Positions 1 through 11,414 of a stretch of 64,000 bases of DNA are shown here, in pieces. The stretch spans positions 806,001-870,000 of the forward strand of contig SRSI01000074.1 in NCBI GenBank assembly GCA_005656395.1. Reading direction: 5' to 3'. The notes beneath the pieces are model-generated. The model was not told where the DNA came from, searched no databases, and saw only the letters and a program-made list of their open reading frames with translations. Numbering within the stretch: the stretch's first letter is position 1; each line of letters opens with the position of its first letter. The translations under genes were made by a program, and so were the position numbers. The stretch is from Strongyloides papillosus (taxonomy: Eukaryota > Nematoda > Chromadorea > Rhabditida > Strongyloididae).

Positions 1-1782
1 AATATTTTTCATATAATGGAGGTGATGTTTTATGAGATTCTGAAGGTGATATTTCTATACCTGTAGCATTTTTTATTGCTCGTATCACATCAGATGGTGG
101 TGACGGTGGTGTTATTAGTCGATCTTTCTCATCGCATAAAGAATATTTTGATGACATAATCGGTTGTTGGTTTTTATAAAAATTACTATCAAAAAGATAA
201 TCTTTTCTATTTCTTAATGATATTCCATCATTATTATTTAATTTAGAATCACTTATTCCTATTTTCTCCGGTGAATTATTTGATGTTAAACAATTGTCCA
301 TACTATTACTTCTTTTTAGTTCTCTTTCTAAATTATAATATGATTTCCATAAATTTGCTACAACTTCTGTACCAAATATAATTCCAGAATGCATTGTTAA
401 TTGTCTAATAACGAAAACACCATCATATTTAAGGTAACCATAAACAAATTTATCTAAATCTTTATCATTTTCCTTTGTATCAAACAATAATTCACTCATC
501 TCCAAATGTCTTCCAATAAATCTTTTTGGTACTGATGGAAAAAAATTAATTAAAAACCAATACAAAAATGATCCAAGTGTAAAAATAAAAAGTGTAAGAT
601 ACCAAAACCATAGGAAGATAAATATTTTTTCATTAAATATATTTATTACAAGTACGCATTGAATGGTATGTTCTTGAATATTTCCCATAACGCGTACATC
701 AAAGTCACATAAAGATACTCTTGGAAACATTCCTGTTTGATCCCATGTTTTTCCTTTAATTAAATCTAATACAGCCTCCAAACCATAATATTTATAACGA
801 TCAGTCTCAAGAAAAGAATTCATTAAAAATAATTGCAATGTTACATTAAATAGATATAAAAATTTTGTAAGTAGATACATTAATGTAACATATGCTGAGG
901 AGTATGGAAGATTGCATAGAAAAAGTACTTTAAATCGTTTAATTTGTTTTTTCTTAACTCTTTTATGAAATTTTAATGCTCCTTGTAAATGAATAACCAA
1001 ACTTTTAATATTAGCGTTTTTTATTTCTGGCTTAACATTATTATTATCACAAGCCATTTTAACTAATTCATTAATTTTAATTCCAGATTGACAAGCCAAA
1101 TACTTCCATAATAATGACGGTAGTCTAAAGAAGACTGCTGATATTAGTAAAAAAAATGGTACCCATTGATAGTAACTAATTTTTCTTGCTTTCTTTTCTG
1201 ATTCTTCCATACCTGCAGCACTTTGCTTTAAAGGTACATAATAAGTATCTTGTGACCAACAATAATTCTCTGCATACTAAAAAGAAAAATAAATAATTTA
1301 CTATAGTATTTTTCATCTTTTTTTTAATTTTACTTATTTTTTTTTACCTTCAAAAGTATATTTATTATAAGTCACACTAAATAAATAATTATGAGATACT
1401 TTGGTTACACAAAATGTTTATTTTACCATAGTGTACCAATGATAAATCTTGAGTCATAATAAAATATCTAACAAACACAACATTCATTAAAAAATAAAAT
1501 GGATTTTCGTATATTTAAATATTATAGAAATAAAAAATACCTGTTCCCAAGATGATGTAAATATATCAGGTACTAAACATTCTATGGGTTTTCCACCAAA
1601 TTGCTAAAAAAAAGAGAGAAAAAATTAACTACTAAATAAATAAAACTTACTTTAAAACTAACTAACACGGCTAAACCAATGAGGATATTTGTTGTAAAAA
1701 AACCATGAAGACGATCAACAAAATCTCTGTCATCAATTTCGCTGACATATCTTATCATAGAAAGTACAGTTGTAAGGACCAT
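1..1782 (-). CDS. Innexin gap-junction protein (3' end off window)
   Basis: Invertebrate gap-junction subunit in the plasma membrane. It reads on the minus strand in three exons: 1782-1651 (44 codons), 1603-1541 (21 codons) and 1276 running off position 1. Both introns have GT..TAG ends and are phase 0. Family marks seen are the opening MVLTTVLSMIRYVSEIDDRD, the first membrane segment ending ILIGLAVLVSFK, and the extracellular motif QFGGKPIECLVP. ENYCWSQDTYYVP follows, and then the hallmark YYQWVPF at the start of the second membrane segment, near 1155-1176. Further hydrophobic segments lie near 900-830 and 640-560, as expected for four transmembrane helices. The remainder is a hydrophilic Ser/Asn-rich cytoplasmic tail with no stop before the window edge. 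The UNC-7/UNC-9/INX class is certain; I cannot name the orthologue. Confidence 0.93.
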
Positions 1783-4657
1783 TTTTAATAATAATTTATA
1801 ACTTTAAAAGTTAAATTATTTATATATAAAAATGACATATATATAATGATTGTATAAACATATAAAAACCTCACATAAAAAGGAAGGTTTAATATTTTTT
1901 TGACGTCTTCTTTCGTTATAAACAAATATATCTTTTTGTAGTTTTGAAATATTTGTATATTTACAGATTTACCTATTCTTTTTTTCTACTTTTATATATA
2001 TGATTAAATAGAATAATTTTATATTATATGACAAAAAATTCCTCGATTAGTAGAAACCTCCACCAAAGATTGATATATTATACGTATGTTTATTGATTTA
2101 AGATATAAATTATAATAAAGATATATTTATACATATATCGCTTAATTTCATATAATTTCTTTTATTTATTTCTATGACCCCGTGTTAGATATAAAATAAA
2201 TTAAAAAGATTGTAAAATTTATGCGAGCTAATATTTGTTATTTCGTTTGATTAAACATAATTCTACAAAAGAAATAATTTTGTTGATAATTCAAATGAAG
2301 AAATCTGCCTTAAATAAATGATTTGTATTGCTTAATAACTTATATACCAGAAGTTAAATATAACAAATTCTTTTACTCTATACAAAAGAAAATAAATAGA
2401 TTTTAAAAGATTTTTATAAATAATAATATTCGGTTGATTGGGAAAAAAGAAATAGTAATATTTGTAGAAGTATGATTATATTATTGTGAGAAAAGATAAA
2501 GTAAATGTTATAAAAAGATAACTATATTTTGCCTCAAAACATCGATTACTTTTGGAGACCTATAAGAATATGTATTATAATGTAGGAATAGTGGTTCCCA
2601 GTAAAGAAAATGCATAAAAATAGGGATTGTTATGCATAAAACAATATCTTAAATTTTGCCAATCAAATTATTTTGTCAGATGTATTGATGAAAAATGTTT
2701 TCTTTGTTGATTGGTTATATATAGCCATTATGTCATTTTATACTTTTTATTATCCTGCTGTGAATTAGTTTTTTTTTATTTTTATACTTTATAACAGGAA
2801 AATAAAAGTTTACAGATATATAAAAATCAATTTTTATTTAATTTTTTAAATCTTTTTTAAATTCTTTGCATTCAAATATCTTAAGTTCAAGGTTAATTTA
2901 CCATAAAGAGCACAATTTGAAATATTTTAATCGTTTAGTAGAGAAATATCAAAACTATCAATCTACTAAATTGATTTATCATATCAAAGAGTCATATATA
3001 CTAAATTTTTTCAACATAAAAAAGGTATTAAAAAAAGAATGAGGGCAGTGATAAAATAACAATTGAAAATGATAAATAATGCATAAAGATAATGTCAAAA
3101 TATTTTATAATCAAGAAGAGGTTATTAGAGGTAAACAGATTAAAATCTATCGACCACTTTTAGTAGTAAAATAAAACAACAACTTTTTGTAGATGATTAT
3201 TTTTAATGAGGTTGTTAAGCATAAGTTTCACCTCCAATCAACAACATAAAATATTTTAGAAAATTATCTCTACATTGTTATATAAAGTCACTCTTCTCAC
3301 AATATTTAAGAATTTTTACATCATTTATCAGTATTTAATCATTTACATATATATATAGATTTAGCTATTAGCATTTTCATAAAGGTTTCATTTATTTACA
3401 CAAAAACTCTTCACACTAAAGCATCTAGAAAGCGAGAAAATTATAATTGTTTTAAATATGTATTAAACGAAATTATTTAAAATGTATTATTATTAAACAT
3501 GGTACAATGGAAGTTTAAGAATATTAATCATTCTTTTTCTTCTTCATTTTATAACTAGGTTTTAAAAATTTTATTGTTTTTAGTTCACTCTATTATAATA
3601 AAATCAATTAAAAATATATTGCTATTTTATTTTTTTAAATTGAATTTTATTTTTTGTTTTTGAAAGTATATTTTCAAATAAAAAGATAATTTTCCCATAT
3701 TATTTACTTAATTATGTTGTTTATATTTATGAATATGTATAAATATAAAATTTTAAAGCAAATTTCAGTAGTATTTTTTTTATCTTATTTATATAGTTTT
3801 TTAATTATCAATTTTCTTCAATTGAATAACATTTACATTAGATAATCTATTATAGCAATTTTTCTTCATTAAAAGTATGTTAAAAAAGTAAAGAAATATT
3901 ATAATAAAAATAATTGTATACTTATTCCTAGAATTTTTACTATTATCTAGAGAAACTAGAGAAATACTAAAACCCATTTCCAAAAATCATTATGTACCAA
4001 AATATTATATATATACAATTCTCATCCACACATTCTTTATTCATACTGATAGATTGTGATTGTTGATAGTGAGAGAGAAAAGTTTTTGTGATTGACAAAA
4101 CGTTGATGATGGCGTATAATAATAGAAATAGTATTATATTAATGATTGAAGATAAATATATGTGTATGTGTTGGAGAAAATTCATAAAAGTTATTATACT
4201 ATTTTTTTTATTTATTTATTTTAACTAAAAAAATTTTCATTTACATTTTCATTCGTTTTCCCTAAAAGTAATATTTTAATTACTTTTCAATAAAATACTT
4301 TATTTTTAAAAAATTTTATTATTGTTAAAAAGTAAGTATAAATTTTATTCTAAATTAAGTATTTATTAACAAAAATTTTAATAATATTATATATTTTATT
4401 ATATCGTTAATTTTCATTATTTGACTTTTATTATAAAACTAATATTATAAATGGTGTCGTGGCAATTATCACTATTACTCTTATCATATATTATCTTTTT
4501 TCTCTTTCATTTTTTGGTTACTCTTCCCGTAAACCAAAAAAAAAATCGAATTTTTTTTAAGCCTACATTTATAACAAATTATGATTTATTTTAAAGAGAT
4601 TTCCAGAAAAAAACAGTTATTAGCCTATTTTAAATAAAAATTAAAAAATACAAAAAG
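1783..4657. other. A/T-rich intergenic region, no gene seen
   Basis: About 2.9 kb between the divergently transcribed innexin and nucleotidyltransferase-like genes. It is mostly A/T homopolymer and simple sequence. The open frames on the minus strand near 3801-3983 and 3967-4185 have low-complexity Ile/Asn/Leu-rich translations and no recognisable domain, so I treat them as chance. Promoters for both flanking genes must lie here, but no single element stands out. Confidence 0.6.
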
Positions 4658-6337
4658 ATGGTTGAATTAAAAAAAGAAATCAATGGATGTTGTATTTTTA
4701 CAGATAAAATAGAATCATTTTGTGAAAAGATTGAAAAATCTTACCCTGAAACTGTCGGTAATTTTACCTTAGAACTTTTTAAAGACGATAAGGCTATGGC
4801 TGTTTTTGAAACCAACTACAAGGAGAATGCTTTGACAATATTAAAAATATATTTTGAATTATCCAATGAAGGTAAACACTTTTATTCATATGAAATGTGG
4901 AAAGAGGCTGTTGAAAGAAAGATAATCATTGAGACAGCTACAACATTTTTGAAGAAACAAAAATTTAGTGAAAGGTCACTTTATGTTGGAAGAAATGGTA
5001 ATGAAATACTAAAAGAATATGATATTCACAGATTACCGTACGGATCTAAAAATACTAATAAATATATGGCAGTATGTGGAACATCATTTGTTAATTTAGA
5101 AAAATTAGAAGATATTAATGAGCATTTAACTAGTAAAAAATATGTGACTATGAAAAGTATACTTGAATCAAGAAAAAAATTAAAAGACACAATGAATAAA
5201 TTAAACTATAAACATTTTTCACTTCTTAATAAAGAAACATTAAATGAAATTAACAAAAATTCTATCTCTGAAAATGAATACAAATTATTTGAAACTTTTG
5301 AAAATAAAGTACTAACTGGGATCGTTAATGATGTTTTTGGTAAATATTCTAAAATAGCTATGGTTGGATCTATGGCAAATCATACAGCTATAAAAGGTTC
5401 CACATTAGATTACACTATATTAACAAGTATAGAAATGAAAAAAGATAAAAAATTTAATAAAGATGAAGCATTAGAAAAAGTTTGTGAACTTCTTAAAAAT
5501 GAAAAAACTTTAAGTGATGTTAAAATTGAAAAAAGTTCCAAATTTAGTCTTATTCATATGAAAAGTTCTAATATACCTAATGTTGATATAACGTTATCTG
5601 TAGACAATTTACTTGGAGTTGAATTTACACAAGTTTGTGAATCAGCTCAAAAACAATGTCATAGTTTTGCTCCTCTTGGAAGATTACTCCGTCTCTGGTT
5701 AAAAGAACTTTCATTAAACACTGGGGAAACTAAAGTATGGGGAACATACTTTTTTGATCTTTTACTTCTTAGACTTCTTGAGAAAAGAAGATTAATTTCA
5801 TATAATATGATGAAAACATTTGACGCTTATAGAATACATAATTATCAACAATTAATAAAACGCTGTCAAAATATTTGTAAATTAATAAGTAATGAGAAAG
5901 AAATTGATGAATTAATGATAGGATCATATTTTATGATGTTCCTTCTCGAATATGGCATACATTTTCCACAACACCATGGTATGACATTTCCATTTTCTAC
6001 TGTCCTTGATTCACATACCATTGATTTATCACATGGAAAATTATGTTTTGTAAAAGGAGGATTCACTGTACTCCACTCAGCATATATAGGAGATGTTAAA
6101 AAGTATCGTTATTTTGTTAATGCCTTAATTACTACTTTATGGGAAGTTGTTGCTTATCTAACAAATACGGCTTATAGCAGTGTTAAATTTAAGTATGTTA
6201 AAGAAGATGGTACAGATGGAGAAAATAATCCACTAGAAGAATATCTTATTGTAGATATTGGTGAGATGAAAGAAAATGAGGAAAATAATAAAATATTTAC
6301 CTTTGACAATGCTAAAAAAATTATGAACAAAATTTAG
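4658..6337 (+). CDS. Degenerate nucleotidyltransferase / poly(A) polymerase-like protein
   Basis: Single-exon 559-residue protein. The middle resembles the non-canonical poly(A)/poly(U) polymerase fold (GLD-2/Cid1 family). A helix ending VLTGIVNDVFGKYSKIAMVGS (G237 S238) leads to KGSTLDYTIL (248-255), aligned with the catalytic GS...SDxDL motif. A third-carboxylate strand NVDITL has D310. LGRLLRLWLKE matches the helix that carries LLVKHWAK in Cid1. A C-terminal part near 450-475 looks like the PAP-associated domain. The first catalytic Asp of SDxD is Thr249; D251 and D310 remain. The first 200 residues match nothing I recognise. Family knowledge says three carboxylates bind the metals, so loss of one suggests a non-catalytic scaffold. 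Confidence is good that the gene is real and moderate on family. Confidence 0.6.
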   Translation: MVELKKEINGCCIFTDKIESFCEKIEKSYPETVGNFTLELFKDDKAMAVFETNYKENALTILKIYFELSNEGKHFYSYEMWKEAVERKIIIETATTFLKKQKFSERSLYVGRNGNEILKEYDIHRLPYGSKNTNKYMAVCGTSFVNLEKLEDINEHLTSKKYVTMKSILESRKKLKDTMNKLNYKHFSLLNKETLNEINKNSISENEYKLFETFENKVLTGIVNDVFGKYSKIAMVGSMANHTAIKGSTLDYTILTSIEMKKDKKFNKDEALEKVCELLKNEKTLSDVKIEKSSKFSLIHMKSSNIPNVDITLSVDNLLGVEFTQVCESAQKQCHSFAPLGRLLRLWLKELSLNTGETKVWGTYFFDLLLLRLLEKRRLISYNMMKTFDAYRIHNYQQLIKRCQNICKLISNEKEIDELMIGSYFMMFLLEYGIHFPQHHGMTFPFSTVLDSHTIDLSHGKLCFVKGGFTVLHSAYIGDVKKYRYFVNALITTLWEVVAYLTNTAYSSVKFKYVKEDGTDGENNPLEEYLIVDIGEMKENEENNKIFTFDNAKKIMNKI

Positions 6338-8053
6338 AAGGAAAAAGAATATAATTATTTTTTACAATATTTATATATTATTTATAAAACCATATAATAA
6401 TGTTATTTTTTCAGATACCAAGATAAATGGGAAGAAAACATACATTAAATTTATAACAACTGTTTAATTTATTCGACAAAAAGGGTTTTTTTTATATTTA
6501 TAAAAAAAAAATTTAATTTTTGCTTATTTTTTTAATAAAATATTATTTTATGGGAAGTAGCTTATATTTATATAATTTTGTTTAAAAATAAAAATATTTT
6601 ATTTATTGTAATGAGATCTTAAGATTTTATTTCATATAATAACTGGTAAAACAAAGTTAGATGTTTTGATGGTAAAAAGTTAAAGAAGAAAGTTTTACAA
6701 TATCTTAAGTACATTAAAAGTTAACAGAATTCTTTCATCCATTATAATTAATTGAATATATAACTGTTTAATGTAACTATATAAGTTAGAAAACAATAGC
6801 ATTAATCACGTATATCAAAGAAAATATATATTCTTTACAAATTTATTTTGTTTATAATGTATAAAATATTTTTTTGTTAATCTACTTATATATTTGATGT
6901 ATATATGTAAACACATATATATGTATTCACATTGAATTAAAACTGTATTTATGACAATACCCTAATTTACTTTAACTAAAAAAATTTCACACTTCATTCA
7001 TAGATGTAATTTTTTATTTTTCCTTTTAAATTTCATTATTTACCATAGAATGATTCTCTTTTTCTATCTATTTATTAACGGTATATCAAAATGTCATACT
7101 TTTAAAAATTAAAATATACCATCACATTAATATTAGACTCCTTAGTAAGTCTAAAATTTTGCAAAAATTTTTTTTGCAGTTTTCCTTTTCTATGAATTTT
7201 ATAAAATATAATTCATTATTTTTTACTTTATTAAGTATAAATCTATGGTGTTTTATTTATATTTACAACACTTGTTCATATATATATTTATAAACACATG
7301 ATATTAACACTTCCCTTTAATAATATTATTGAAAAATTTTTCTTCACTCAATTTTTTTTATCATATTATATATCACTAAGTTACTTATTAAAAGGAAATT
7401 TAAAGAATAATTTATTTATGAAAATAATTACATTGAATAATAAAATATTAAAATTATTTATCTAAATAATCAAAATAGTAACTACAAATTTTACTTCATA
7501 ATATTAGAAACACACTTATTTAATATCTAATTTCTTTTCCTTAAATCACTGTGGTCAGAAGGAAATAAAGAAGGAAGAAAATATAATTATTTTAACAAGT
7601 ATCCTTTATGAAGAAGAATATCTAATTTGAACATTATTTATTTTCCTTTATTTTATGGTATAAAGTTTTAACTTACATAATATTAGATAGTCAAAACTAC
7701 TACCGTGCCATTGTTTTCATCTATACATATATTTTGAGAAAATTAATAGTTATAAAATATATATTTATTTCATGTTTATCATTTAAAGTTTTCTCTATGT
7801 TACAAATGATTACTTAAATACATTAAATGCTAACTATTTTTGTTTTCGACTTTTATTTAATAGAAAGCTCCAATTTCTGTATGTTTGTAATTTACAATAT
7901 ATCACGTATATCTTGATAGACACTCATTTAGATATATTATTTCTTTCTTACGCTTCTTAACTTTTCATACATTTCTCATGTTATAAAATGTATGCTTTGA
8001 CATAATTTTGATGGTATAAAATAAAAATATATATAATTTGTTATAGAAGAGAG
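6338..8053. other. A/T-rich intergenic region
   Basis: About 1.7 kb of low-complexity A/T sequence between two plus-strand genes. No coding frame with credible composition was seen. A T-rich acceptor-like sequence TTTGTTATAG ends at 8046, just before the next gene. Confidence 0.6.
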
Positions 8054-8359
8054 ATGGAAGATTGGACATTTTTAAATATTTCTTCAACCTCACAAAATAC
8101 ACCTATTATTGAGAAAGATATTGGGTCTGGTGAAGAGATAATAACAAATTCAAGTAATGAACTAATCCATCAAATAACTAATTCATATGAGAAACATTTA
8201 TATAACAATTTAACGAGAAAAGAGATTTGGATCCAGTATCCTGCTGCAATCATTCTTGCATTTATTTTTGTTGGAATTATTAGTACCTGGACATGGAGGA
8301 TGAGGAAAAATAATCTGAATAGAAGAAAACAATTTGTTACTTTAAATAATGAATGTTAA
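8054..8359 (+). CDS. Small single-pass membrane protein, unknown
   Basis: A 101-residue frame that I do not recognise. The N-terminal half is hydrophilic and has three N-glycosylation sequons (NIS at about 8-10, NSS at about 36-38, NLT at about 56-58). One hydrophobic segment, roughly residues 64-82 (YPAAIILAFIFVGIISTW), is followed by a basic tail RMRKNNLNRRK. This suggests an extracellular N-terminus and a cytoplasmic basic C-terminus without a cleaved signal (type III). The frame sits alone in A/T-rich DNA. Its balanced composition and a trans-splice-like acceptor (TTATAG at 8041-8046, 7 nt before the ATG) argue that it is real. Single-pass ion-channel accessory subunits share this architecture, but I see no diagnostic motif. 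Confidence 0.5.
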   Translation: MEDWTFLNISSTSQNTPIIEKDIGSGEEIITNSSNELIHQITNSYEKHLYNNLTRKEIWIQYPAAIILAFIFVGIISTWTWRMRKNNLNRRKQFVTLNNEC

Positions 8360-10568
8360 AGGTAATTAACTATTTTGTCTAATTAATATATAAATCCAAT
8401 ATTTTGTATAATAATAATTAAAGGCATTATGTTATTATTTTAGTTAACTCTCTATCATTAACTATTTATAAATTATATCCATTTCCAAAATTTTCTAGAT
8501 TATAGAACAAGATAAGAACGGATAAAATATTTCTAACTTTAAATGCAAAAAAAAATACTATATAAATGATGTAAAGTATCTTTGTAATATGTCAATAAAT
8601 GGAAAAAATATACTTAAGTACGAATACGAACAGGAAGGTGGTGGTGCCTGTGACCTAAAACTTTTTGAAAAGATGAATGAAAATAATAGAAAGAATCCAT
8701 GAAATAGGTTTTATAAATGATAAGCCAATATTTGTGCATATTTATATGGTGTTTAAATATTTATTAAATGGGTGCTTAAAAATAGTTTCATTCAAAAATA
8801 ATATCATCTACCTTAGTCGTTTTTATGAAAAATATGTTCTGCTCGTGTGGTTCTATGTATATCTTGCTTAACAAACAGAAGTCTATCTATGAAATATTAA
8901 TTTTTAAGATACTATCTTCTTAAAACATTAATATTCAATTGCTTTTATATTAAGTACTTAATGATTTTATTATAAAATAAACGAAAACTTTTGTATATTA
9001 TAAATGTAAAATAAATGATTACCTTTTTAATTCGTGAAAATGTTCAAAATTTCTTCAATCCCTTTCACACTAATTTACAAAGAAGAGTTACTTTTAAGAT
9101 GCTCAATACTTTTTATAAAATCAAAATTTTCTTCATTTCTAACTTTTTATTGTTTTTCAAAGTTCTTTTAAATATTTAACTTTATATAATAAGATATTAG
9201 TAATTTAAAATAAGAGTTTATTTTCATTTATTTATATAATTGTACAATTATTGGTTTTTTTGTTTAATATTTAAACATTATTATATAAATTAAGGTTAAA
9301 AAATTTTATAACATTTGATACTAATCTTAGATGTTAATTTGTATTATACTAATACAAAGTTATAGTAATTTTTTTGTATTAATTCATAGCATACATGAAT
9401 TTCTAAAATATATAAATATGTATATAATAATTTAAAATATAAACTTGATTAATATTTGTTCTTGTATCTAATGAAATCTTAATTTTTGTAACATTTTTAA
9501 AGTATTGTCGATTTGAAAATACTATAAGTAGTGTATTATTTAATAGAGTAAAAACAAATCTTGAAGTGGATATAAGAGATTTCTAACAAGCGATTTAAGA
9601 AGGTGTATTTTATTTATAATATTTATTTATATTATTATTAAGAAGTTCAACGTGAATATGAAAAATTTTTATGATTATTTAGATACCGTTTAAGTTGATA
9701 CAACCAATAATTTCCTTAGACATACACATTAATTACTTCTTACATCTTATATCCCCCACCTCTACTGTTAAGAGATATAAAAGATAAAATGTACCTATTA
9801 ATATTTTCTCATATTTCATAAACTTTACTTATTATTCTTTTACACAAAAATACATCTATAATGAATAATTAAACGAAAATCAATCAGTTTTGATTTGAAG
9901 ATTCAATGTAACCGTATACATTACCTTTTAACAAGCAATTTTTTACCTCTTCTAATCCTACTTCATTTTTTTGTTTAAGTATTTTCTTAACACTAGTAAA
10001 ATTCTTGAAATGTTTCAAAAAATTTACCAACATTTCTCAAAATATATTCATTCCTATTATGAAAAAGTGATAGTAAATCAAGTTTTCATTCTAAAAGCAT
10101 TTATACTTATTCTTTATTATACTTTTTTGTTTAAATTTTTGTTATTAAAATCTATAGTCCATATATATTAAAAACCTTAGTTATTGACAAAGAAAAGAAG
10201 AAATATTATATTTTTTTTTGTATTATAAACTACTGAAACAAAAACAATAATTTTTTGGTAACTCTTAATCGTTTTTTATATTCTTTTTAGTATTAATAGA
10301 ATTTTGATATCTCTACTTTATAAATTCCGTCAAACAGATCTTAAATATATTATAACACTTGAACTATAATCAAAATTAAATTTATTTTTATTATAAAAGA
10401 ATAAGTTATTCAAAATTAACAATATAGAGAACGATTTCCGTTAATCACCTATTATAATTGACATAAAACTTTCAATGTCAGTGTCTTAAAGTTAGAATAA
10501 CTTGTCATAATCTACAATAAAAATATCATTGTATTTCTCGTGTCGATACTGTCAATTAAAATAGTCTA
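8360..10568. other. A/T-rich intergenic region
   Basis: About 2.2 kb with no convincing gene. The short frames at 8677-8871 and 9971-10171 have Tyr/Phe/Ile/Lys-rich translations typical of translated A/T noise. A less A/T-rich patch at about 8630-8660 can form a 5-bp stem (ACAGG/CCTGT) around a GGTGGTGG loop; its role is unknown. Confidence 0.55.
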
Positions 10569-11414
10569 ATGGACATCATTTCATCAACCAGTCAACCCTC
10601 CATCTCCGCATCAGTAAATCAACAACAACTACTACAATCGCCCTCATCTAATTTACCAGTATCAACAAATTTAGGTAGTAGTAGTCATTCTACAGTAAAT
10701 AATATTATTGACTCACTACCACCAGCAAACTCATTAGATTTAACTGCATTATTTGGTGACGTTTCAAAAACTGTTTCTGGACTTACAGATATTCTTGGAG
10801 CTACAGCCAAAAATTTAGTGACTGATTCAAAAATTGGCAATTCTAATTCTACTTCACCAGCTGATAGTAATTTACTCCCAACTGGAAGGGATATTTTTGA
10901 AAAGGTGGCTTCACAACAACCATCAACATTTGGCAATTTTGCCGATAAAATTTTAGATATAGCTATGCCTCATGCATCTTCATCTAATCCTTTAAGTGGT
11001 ATTTTCGGTGGACCTAGTACATGCTTCAAAACATGTGGAATGGAAGATATTCAATTTGCTTCAATTGTAAGTTGTAGTTTTTTTTATGATCTTTTATCTT
11101 TAAAATTTAAAAATATTATTTTTTTAACTAAATTTCTTTAGAAAGCAGCTGAAACAATGGTGACATTAAAATATTGTCTAATTTTTATGACAATAGCGAC
11201 AATCTTCTGCATGGTTGCTTTGACAGGTGCAATATTATATTTTTGTTTTTACAAGAATCGTAATTCATTTAATTCTACTCACCCATCAAGTGGATTTCAA
11301 ATATTAAATTATTCAAACAAGGATCGTTTTACTGGTTTACAATCATCATCTGAAAAAAGAAATATTACAGGAGATAATCCTTCAATCAACACTGATATCA
11401 ATATAAAAATTTAA
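10569..11414 (+). CDS. Ser-rich single-pass membrane protein, unknown
   Basis: Two exons, 10569-11066 and 11142-11414, are joined in phase 0 across a 75-nt GT..TTCTTTAG intron. They give 256 residues that I do not recognise. The first 165 residues are rich in Ser, Thr, Asn and Gln and look disordered. A Cys pair (TCFKTCG) falls near 154-158. The second exon starts KAAETMVTLKYC and supplies one strong transmembrane helix (LIFMTIATIFCMVALTGAIL) followed by FCFYKNRN and a Ser-rich tail. There is no N-terminal signal peptide, so orientation is uncertain. Joining the exons preserves the frame, and composition differs sharply from the flanks, which supports a real gene. Confidence 0.6.

Noticed and set aside
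3801..4185. Two minus-strand open frames
   Set aside because: Ile/Asn/Leu/Tyr-rich translations, no domain, no splice or start context.
8677..8871. Plus-strand 64-residue frame
   Set aside because: Composition of translated A/T noise and no homology.
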